From positions 1 to 6,605 of the forward strand of contig RFFQ01000039.1 in assembly GCA_003697105.1 (NCBI GenBank): a DNA stretch of 6,605 nt, read 5' to 3'. The DNA comes from Gemmatimonadota bacterium. GTDB lineage: Bacteria > 4572-55 > J002. Below are positions 1 through 3,625 of the stretch, piece by piece (positions within the stretch are counted from its first letter, which is position 1; each line of letters starts with the position of its first letter). The position numbers were made by a program, and so were the translations under genes. The notes under the pieces are model-generated. The model made no database searches, was not told the DNA's origin, and worked only from the letters and a program-made list of their open reading frames with translations.

Positions 1-13
1 TCAATGTTTCCAT
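1..13 (-). CDS. Possible 5' end of a gene leaving the window (first four codons only)
   Basis: On the minus strand an ATG at 13-11 begins Met-Glu-Thr-Leu and runs off the left edge. A GGAG element (19-22 on the plus strand, read as CTCC) sits five bases upstream of it, which is good SD spacing. The sequence before it, up to the thioredoxin terminator at 153-175, is AT-rich and shows no other gene, as expected of a promoter-containing spacer between two genes of the same direction. Only four codons are visible, so no product can be named and the start itself may be chance. Confidence 0.3.
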
Positions 14-152
14 CGCTACTCCACGAATGAGGGGTCAAGTAAATTGAGATGGAAAAATCTAAACCAAATCAAATCAAAGCGAAACTTTTTTGTTGATAAT
101 AAATGAGTTAAATAGCTTTTGTCAGTCAATCAGGAATTTGGGGTTTGAAAGG
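14..152. other. AT-rich intergenic spacer with no recognisable gene
   Basis: This stretch lies between the thioredoxin terminator and the possible gene start at the left edge. I see no sustained reading frame, no RNA gene and no convincing sigma-70 promoter. A short run of AAATC repeats occurs around 64-77. If a gene does begin at position 13, its promoter should be here. Confidence 0.5.
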
Positions 153-175
153 AAAAAAGGAGTCCAGCGGACTCC
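153..175 (-). terminator. Intrinsic terminator of the thioredoxin gene
   Basis: Read on the minus strand, a perfect 7-bp stem GGAGTCC/GGACTCC (169-175 and 159-165) closes a three-base loop and is followed at once by six T residues (158-153). It lies 45 bases beyond the thioredoxin stop codon. The other strand gives the same hairpin followed by C and TTTT, so weak termination in the plus direction is also possible. Confidence 0.85.
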
Positions 176-190
176 CTTTTCATTTCAAGC

Positions 191-204
191 AGATAACAGA
201 TAAC
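191..204. repeat. Two-copy heptamer direct repeat AGATAAC
   Basis: AGATAAC occurs twice back to back just downstream of the thioredoxin stop codon. A related doublet, GCTAACAGCTAAC, occurs at 1749-1761. Both carry the word TAACAG in non-coding DNA. The repeats are short and could be chance or slippage products. Confidence 0.4.
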
Positions 205-219
205 CCGTAAAAATAAAAT

Positions 220-588
220 TTAGTTTTGCACGGGCGGTACTTTCAGCACCTCTTCAAACGCTTTGATCAGCGAGGCTTTCGGCATCGCTCCCATTGCCAT
301 TTGGGGCTTATCATCCACCGGGCAAAAAAGTAGGGACGGGATGCTTTGAATACCGAATACGGCGGCAAGCTCCTGTTGTTCTTCTGTATTTACTTTATAA
401 ATATCGATTTTGCCAGCGTATTCTTCCGAGAGTTCGTCCAAAATTGGCGCGATCATCTTGCAGGGTCCGCACCAATCGGCGTAAAAGTCGATCAGGCAGG
501 GCTTATCCCCTTCAAATTTCCACTCTTCGTTCTCTTCATAATTAAATACTTTCGTTAAAAAGGTATCTTTGGTTAAATGTTCAGGCAT
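220..588 (-). CDS. trxA: Thioredoxin
   Basis: This is a small cytoplasmic disulfide reductase of 122 residues that would reduce protein disulfides with electrons from thioredoxin reductase. The classical active site WCGPC is at residues 39-43 (C40 and C43), within FYADWCGPCK. The buried Asp of the family is D34, and the cis-proline loop is SIP at 82-84. There is no signal peptide, which argues for a cytoplasmic thioredoxin and against a periplasmic TlpA or DsbA type. An N-terminal extension of about 20 residues precedes the fold, giving a total slightly longer than the usual 105-110. Two further cysteines are present, C31 just before the beta strand leading to the active site and C89 five residues after the cis-proline. 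The start is supported by a strong SD, AAGGAGG at 600-594. The gene lies 79 bases downstream of the glycosyltransferase on the same strand, but a promoter-like sequence and its own terminator suggest it can be transcribed alone. Family assignment is secure; the symbol is by family convention. Confidence 0.96.
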   Translation of the reverse strand: MPEHLTKDTFLTKVFNYEENEEWKFEGDKPCLIDFYADWCGPCKMIAPILDELSEEYAGKIDIYKVNTEEQQELAAVFGIQSIPSLLFCPVDDKPQMAMGAMPKASLIKAFEEVLKVPPVQN

Positions 589-593
589 GGTAA

Positions 594-600
594 CCTCCTT
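594..600 (-). promoter_or_regulatory. Ribosome binding site of the thioredoxin gene
   Basis: AAGGAGG on the minus strand is a near-perfect anti-SD match and ends five bases before the ATG at 588. It fixes the start of the thioredoxin gene. Confidence 0.85.
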
Positions 601-621
601 GTGATGATGTGAAATTGGAGT

Positions 622-650
622 AACATAAATTAGCTCAGTTTACATATAAA
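622..650 (-). promoter_or_regulatory. Candidate sigma-70 promoter for thioredoxin
   Basis: On the minus strand TTTATA (650-645, 4 of 6 to TTGACA) and TATGTT (627-622, 4 of 6 to TATAAT) are separated by exactly 17 bases. Transcription would start near 615 and give a leader of about 27 bases ending in the SD. The region is very AT-rich, so chance matches are common. An AT-only 7-bp hairpin (642-661) overlaps the -35 element. Confidence 0.35.
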
Positions 651-667
651 TAAATATATGTTTATAT

Positions 668-1639
668 TTATACTTTGTCAAGCTTTTTTACTTCCCGCTT
701 GTCGTTAGGTGGTTCCGTCTCCACAAAGCCGAGGCGGTCTGCAATAATGTAGGGCGGGCGTTGCTTGACTTCATCATAAATCCGGGCGATGTATTCTCCG
801 ATAATGCCGATACCAATTAGTTGGACACCCCCTAAAAAAAGGATGGAAATGAGGGTAGTCGCATAACCGGGAACTACATCGACGGTTAAAAACCGCTCGA
901 TGAAGATCAGCATTGCACTAAAAAACGCGATGAATGAGACGATGAAGCCAAAGATAGTTACAGCTCGAAGCGGCGCGGTGGTAAATGCCATTAAACCATC
1001 TAACGCTAAGGTGAACAGCTTGCCGAAAGTGTATTTGACTTCCCCCGCATACCGGGCGTCCCGCTCGTAGGGGATACCGGTTTGCCGGAATCCTACCCAG
1101 GAGCGCAAGCCCCGCACAAAGCGGTGCTGTTCTGGGAATTTACGCAGATGATCAGCAACTTTGCGGTCGATTAGCCCGAAATCCCCGGAGTCAAGCGGAA
1201 TATCAATATTTGCGATTTCCCGCAATAAACGGTAGAACAAGGCGTATGCCACACGTTTTTTCCATGATTCTTTCCGGTGTTGGCGCACACCATACACTAC
1301 ATCATAACCTTCACGCCATTTGTCAATGAATTGGGGGATTATTTCCGGCGGGTCTTGCAAGTCACCATCTAAAATGATAACAGCGTCGCCTTGCGCGTGG
1401 TCAATACCCGCCGTAATGGCCATCTGGTGTCCAAAATTGCGCGAAAATGAGAGACACTTGATCCGCCGGTTCTGCCGGTAAAACTGGTGAATCACCGCTA
1501 ATGAATCATCGGTACTGCCGTCGTTGACCACAATCACTTCGTAGTCCATACGTATGGTTTCAAGAACCTGCGTCACGCGCCGAAATAGTTCGGGCAGAAT
1601 TTCTTGCTCATTATAAATCGGAATAATGATGGAAAGCAT
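668..1639 (-). CDS. Family 2 glycosyltransferase with two C-terminal membrane helices (polyprenyl-phosphate sugar transferase type)
   Basis: The 323-residue protein has a cytosolic GT-A domain and a membrane anchor, the layout of GtrB, ArnC and DPM1-like enzymes. Those move a sugar from a nucleotide donor to a polyprenyl phosphate at the inner face of the membrane. Visible motifs are the opening IIIPIYNEQEIL (4-15), the nucleotide-binding VVNDGSTDDS (37-46), SRNFGHQMAITAGID (66-80), and the metal-binding DGDLQDPPE at 91-99 with D91 and D93. Acceptor-side residues follow at SGDFGLIDR (151-159) and the QHRFVRGLRSWVGF stretch (171-184). Two hydrophobic segments at about 226-247 and 261-283 are followed by GEYIARIYDEVKQRPPYII, the usual tail of this subfamily. 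An in-frame TAA at 1648-1646 lies three codons before the ATG, so the start cannot move upstream, and the family motif begins at residue 3. No SD precedes the ATG; a 17-bp tandem array abuts it. The sugar and final product (lipid A, O-antigen or protein glycan) cannot be told from sequence. Confidence 0.9.
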   Translation of the reverse strand: MLSIIIPIYNEQEILPELFRRVTQVLETIRMDYEVIVVNDGSTDDSLAVIHQFYRQNRRIKCLSFSRNFGHQMAITAGIDHAQGDAVIILDGDLQDPPEIIPQFIDKWREGYDVVYGVRQHRKESWKKRVAYALFYRLLREIANIDIPLDSGDFGLIDRKVADHLRKFPEQHRFVRGLRSWVGFRQTGIPYERDARYAGEVKYTFGKLFTLALDGLMAFTTAPLRAVTIFGFIVSFIAFFSAMLIFIERFLTVDVVPGYATTLISILFLGGVQLIGIGIIGEYIARIYDEVKQRPPYIIADRLGFVETEPPNDKREVKKLDKV

Positions 1640-1640
1640 T

Positions 1641-1740
1641 GAGTTTTATGAGTTTGGGAGTTTTACGAGTTTGGGAGTTTTACGAGTTTGGGAGTTTTAC
1701 GAGTTTGGGAGTTTTACGAGTTTGGGAGTTTGGGAGTTTT
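1641..1740. repeat. 17-bp tandem repeat array abutting the glycosyltransferase start codon
   Basis: On the plus strand the unit GAGTTTTACGAGTTTGG occurs five times without gaps (1641-1657, 1658-1674, 1675-1691, 1692-1708, 1709-1725). The last four copies are identical and the first differs by one base (TATG for TACG). A partial copy GAGTTTGG (1726-1733) and GAGTTTT (1734-1740) end the array. Each unit is itself two halves, GAGTTTTAC and GAGTTTGG, so the hexamer GAGTTT occurs 12 times. The array stops one base before the start codon of the minus-strand glycosyltransferase, where an SD would normally be. There are no spacers, so it is not a CRISPR. Near-identity of the copies points to recent expansion by slippage or to constraint. 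Confidence 0.95.
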
Positions 1741-1770
1741 TTTACACTGCTAACAGCTAACGGTTCATTC

Positions 1771-1799
1771 ATCATTGTTCATTTTTAGGAGTCTGTCAA
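1771..1799 (-). promoter_or_regulatory. Candidate sigma-70 promoter for the glycosyltransferase
   Basis: On the minus strand a perfect -35 hexamer TTGACA (1799-1794) is followed after 17 bases by AATGAT (1776-1771, 4 of 6 to TATAAT). A start near 1764 would put the whole 17-bp array into the untranslated leader. The -35 hexamer is the outer end of the inverted repeat at 1794-1833. Confidence 0.5.
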
Positions 1800-1833
1800 C
1801 AAAAATCGTGTAACTCATCGATTTTGCTTGACA
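1794..1833. repeat. Imperfect inverted repeat carrying outward-facing -35 hexamers
   Basis: The left arm TGTCAACAAAAATCG (1794-1808) and right arm CGATTTTGCTTGACA (1819-1833) match at 13 of 15 positions as inverted copies around a 10-base centre. Each arm ends in a perfect TTGACA reading outward. It could be a shared operator for the two divergent genes, or a leftover of a mobile element whose terminal repeats carry outward -35 boxes. The sequence alone does not decide. Confidence 0.7.
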
Positions 1834-1856
1834 AGATTTAGTGGATCGCATATCTA
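1828..1856 (+). promoter_or_regulatory. Candidate sigma-70 promoter for P5C dehydrogenase
   Basis: A perfect TTGACA (1828-1833) is followed after 17 bases by TATCTA (1851-1856), which matches TATAAT only in its first three positions. A start near 1863 would leave a leader of about 88 bases that begins with the hairpin at 1863-1878. The weak -10 would fit a promoter that needs an activator, but that is inference. Confidence 0.4.
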
Positions 1857-1862
1857 GCTTTC

Positions 1863-1878
1863 AAGCGGATCACCGCTT
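1863..1878 (+). promoter_or_regulatory. Short perfect palindrome at the predicted mRNA start
   Basis: AAGCGG and CCGCTT form a perfect 6-bp inverted repeat around ATCA. It sits just after the predicted transcription start of the dehydrogenase, so it could be a 5' stabilising hairpin or a repressor site overlapping the initial transcribed region. No T run follows, so it is not a terminator. Confidence 0.4.
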
Positions 1879-1939
1879 AATCCCACATTTTAAGTTCTAA
1901 TTTTGTATGTTCAATTTTTAATTTTTACGTAATAGACAC

Positions 1940-1946
1940 GAGGAGG
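1940..1946 (+). promoter_or_regulatory. Ribosome binding site of P5C dehydrogenase
   Basis: GAGGAGG ends five bases before the ATG at 1952 and decides this start. Confidence 0.85.
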
Positions 1947-1951
1947 TTGTT

Positions 1952-3508
1952 ATGCTACGTGAATTTCGGAACGAGCCGTATGTTGATTTTTCCCAACCGG
2001 AACCTCGCCGCCGGATGGAGGAAGCGTTAGCGTATGTGGAGTCGCAATTGGGTAAAGAATACAGCCTAATTATCGGTAATGAGCATATTACCACTGATGC
2101 TAAAATTACCTCCATAGCCCCATCTGACAAAAATAAGGTGATTGGTATCTTTTCCAAAGCAGATAAAGAGCTTGCCAACAAAGCGGTCGAAACGGCGTAT
2201 GAGACCTTCCAGACATGGAAAAATGTCGATCCGATTGTGCGGGCGCGGTATCTATTGAAAGGTGCGGCAGAGATGCGCCGTCGGATTTATGAATTCTCCG
2301 CCTGGATGGTCTATGAAGAAGGAAAAAATTGGTTGGAAGCGTATGCCGATACCGCCGAAGCGATTGATTTTCTGGAGTTTTATGCTCGCGAAATGATGCG
2401 GTTAGCCGCGCCGCAACCCTTAACACCCATTGAAACAGAAGAAAATGATCTACAATATATTCCGTTGGGTGTTTTTGCGGTGATTCCGCCGTGGAATTTC
2501 CCGTTAGCCATTATGGCGGGTATGACGACTGCCGCCGTGGTTTCGGGCAATACGGTAGTTTTGAAACCCGCCAGCACGGCGCCGGCAGTTGCTCGGGTTT
2601 TTGTGGACATGATGATAAATGATTGCAGTTTACCGCCGGGCGTCATCAATTTCTGTCCGGGTTCCGGTGGCGAAATGGGGGATACGATTGTAGCCCATCC
2701 CAAAACACGGGGTATTGCTTTCACCGGTTCAAAGGAAGTTGGTTTGCATATCCATGAACTGGCGGCAAAAACGCAACCGGGTCAAATCTGGATTAAGCGC
2801 ACCATTCTCGAAATGGGGGGTAAAGACGCCATTTTAGTGGATAATAATGTAGATACCGACGAAGCCGCTGCCGGTATTGTCGCCTCGGCGTTTGGGTTTC
2901 AGGGTCAAAAATGTTCGGCGTGTTCGCGGGCAATCGTTCATCAAGATGTATATGATGAAGTGCTCGAAAAGGTCGTCGCAAAAGCGAAAGAACTGACCGT
3001 AGGACACGCTAAAGATAACCCCAACATGGCCGCAGTGATCGACGAAAATGCGTATAATAACATTCTCAATTATATTGAGATCGGCAAAGGCGAGGGGCGT
3101 TTGATGTGCGGTGGTGAACCGGCAAAAGTTGAAGGGTACGATGGCTTCTACATCCAGCCGACCGTCATCGCGGATGTCGATCCGCAAGCGACCATCGCTC
3201 AAGAAGAAATTTTTGGACCGGTATTGGCATTTATCAAAGCAAACGATTTTAAGCACGGTTTAGAAATTGTCAATAATACGGAGTTTGGCTTGACCGGTGC
3301 GGTGTACTCCAAAAACCGAGAGCACCTGGAATTAGCTCGGCGTGAGTTCCATGTGGGGAATTTGTACTTCAATCGAAAATGTACCGGTGCGTTAGTGGGT
3401 AGCCAACCGTTCGGAGGCTTCAATATGTCTGGGACGGATTCCAAAGCCGGTGGACGAGATTATCTGTTACTGTTTACCCAAGCTAAACTGATCTCGGAAC
3501 GATTATAA
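1952..3508 (+). CDS. pruA: L-glutamate gamma-semialdehyde (1-pyrroline-5-carboxylate) dehydrogenase
   Basis: This 518-residue cytosolic enzyme of the aldehyde dehydrogenase superfamily would oxidise glutamate semialdehyde, the open form of 1-pyrroline-5-carboxylate, to glutamate with NAD+, the second step of proline breakdown. The catalytic cysteine is C321 in GFQGQKCSACSR and the general base is E287 in ILEMGGKD. The oxyanion-hole asparagine is N182 in PPWNFP, and the cofactor loop FTGSKEVG is at 257-264. EEIFGPVLAF (418-427) and the C-terminal FGGFNMSGTDSKAGGRDYLLLFTQ (487-510) are hallmarks of the monofunctional RocA/PruA branch, and the length is what that branch shows. No proline dehydrogenase domain is fused and none is encoded next to it, so the first pathway step must lie elsewhere. 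It has its own SD, promoter candidate and strong terminator, which suggests a single-gene transcript. The symbol rocA is used for the same enzyme in Firmicutes. Confidence 0.95.
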   Translation: MLREFRNEPYVDFSQPEPRRRMEEALAYVESQLGKEYSLIIGNEHITTDAKITSIAPSDKNKVIGIFSKADKELANKAVETAYETFQTWKNVDPIVRARYLLKGAAEMRRRIYEFSAWMVYEEGKNWLEAYADTAEAIDFLEFYAREMMRLAAPQPLTPIETEENDLQYIPLGVFAVIPPWNFPLAIMAGMTTAAVVSGNTVVLKPASTAPAVARVFVDMMINDCSLPPGVINFCPGSGGEMGDTIVAHPKTRGIAFTGSKEVGLHIHELAAKTQPGQIWIKRTILEMGGKDAILVDNNVDTDEAAAGIVASAFGFQGQKCSACSRAIVHQDVYDEVLEKVVAKAKELTVGHAKDNPNMAAVIDENAYNNILNYIEIGKGEGRLMCGGEPAKVEGYDGFYIQPTVIADVDPQATIAQEEIFGPVLAFIKANDFKHGLEIVNNTEFGLTGAVYSKNREHLELARREFHVGNLYFNRKCTGALVGSQPFGGFNMSGTDSKAGGRDYLLLFTQAKLISERL

Positions 3509-3537
3509 CATTGCATTAAACCCTTTATTTAATTTAT

Positions 3538-3574
3538 GTGTCGTACATCCCATACGATGTACGGCACTTTTTTT
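3538..3574 (+). terminator. Intrinsic terminator of P5C dehydrogenase
   Basis: A 12-bp stem, GTGTCGTACATC (3538-3549) with GATGTACGGCAC (3556-3567), contains one U-G wobble and a six-base loop. Seven T residues (3568-3574) follow. It begins 29 bases after the stop codon. Confidence 0.9.
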
Positions 3575-3585
3575 GTCTTTATAAT
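3558..3585 (+). promoter_or_regulatory. Candidate promoter of the TonB-dependent receptor
   Basis: A perfect -10 hexamer TATAAT is at 3580-3585, with a poor -35, TGTACG (3 of 6), 16 bases upstream inside the terminator stem. Transcription would start near 3592, leaving a leader of about 34 bases. The -35 is weak, so an activator or alternative sigma factor is possible. Confidence 0.45.
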
Positions 3586-3604
3586 TGCTTTTCAACTTTT
3601 TTAG

Positions 3605-3613
3605 AAAAAGGAG
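3605..3613 (+). promoter_or_regulatory. Ribosome binding site of the TonB-dependent receptor
   Basis: AAAAAGGAG lies 12 bases before the ATG at 3626, longer spacing than for the other genes here. The start is still favoured because it alone gives the signal peptide. Confidence 0.6.
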
Positions 3614-3625
3614 AATCACCACGCT

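Larger units (their letters stand above)
1744..1951. other. Divergent intergenic region between glycosyltransferase and P5C dehydrogenase
   Basis: With the tandem array, this makes a gap of just over 300 bases without a gene. It holds, in order, a GCTAACA doublet (1749-1761), a candidate minus-strand promoter, an imperfect inverted repeat (1794-1833), a candidate plus-strand promoter, a small 6-bp hairpin (1863-1878), an AT-rich leader and the SD of the dehydrogenase at 1940-1946. I see no reading frame of interest and no RNA gene in it. Confidence 0.7.

Noticed and set aside
220-1639. Functional link between thioredoxin and glycosyltransferase as an operon
   Set aside because: Same strand with a 79-base gap, but thioredoxin has its own promoter candidate, SD and terminator, and no shared pathway is evident; co-transcription remains possible but unsupported.
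1641-1740. CRISPR array
   Set aside because: The 17-bp units are directly adjacent with no unique spacers and no cas genes nearby; it is a plain tandem repeat.
1855-1862. Bacteroides-type -7 element (TAnnTTTG) upstream of P5C dehydrogenase
   Set aside because: TAGCTTTC is close, but no TTTG lies at the required distance upstream, and the TTGACA with 17-base spacing is the simpler reading.
2834-3256. 140-residue minus-strand reading frame
   Set aside because: It lies wholly inside the P5C dehydrogenase gene, antisense to it, and has no recognisable protein features; a shadow frame.
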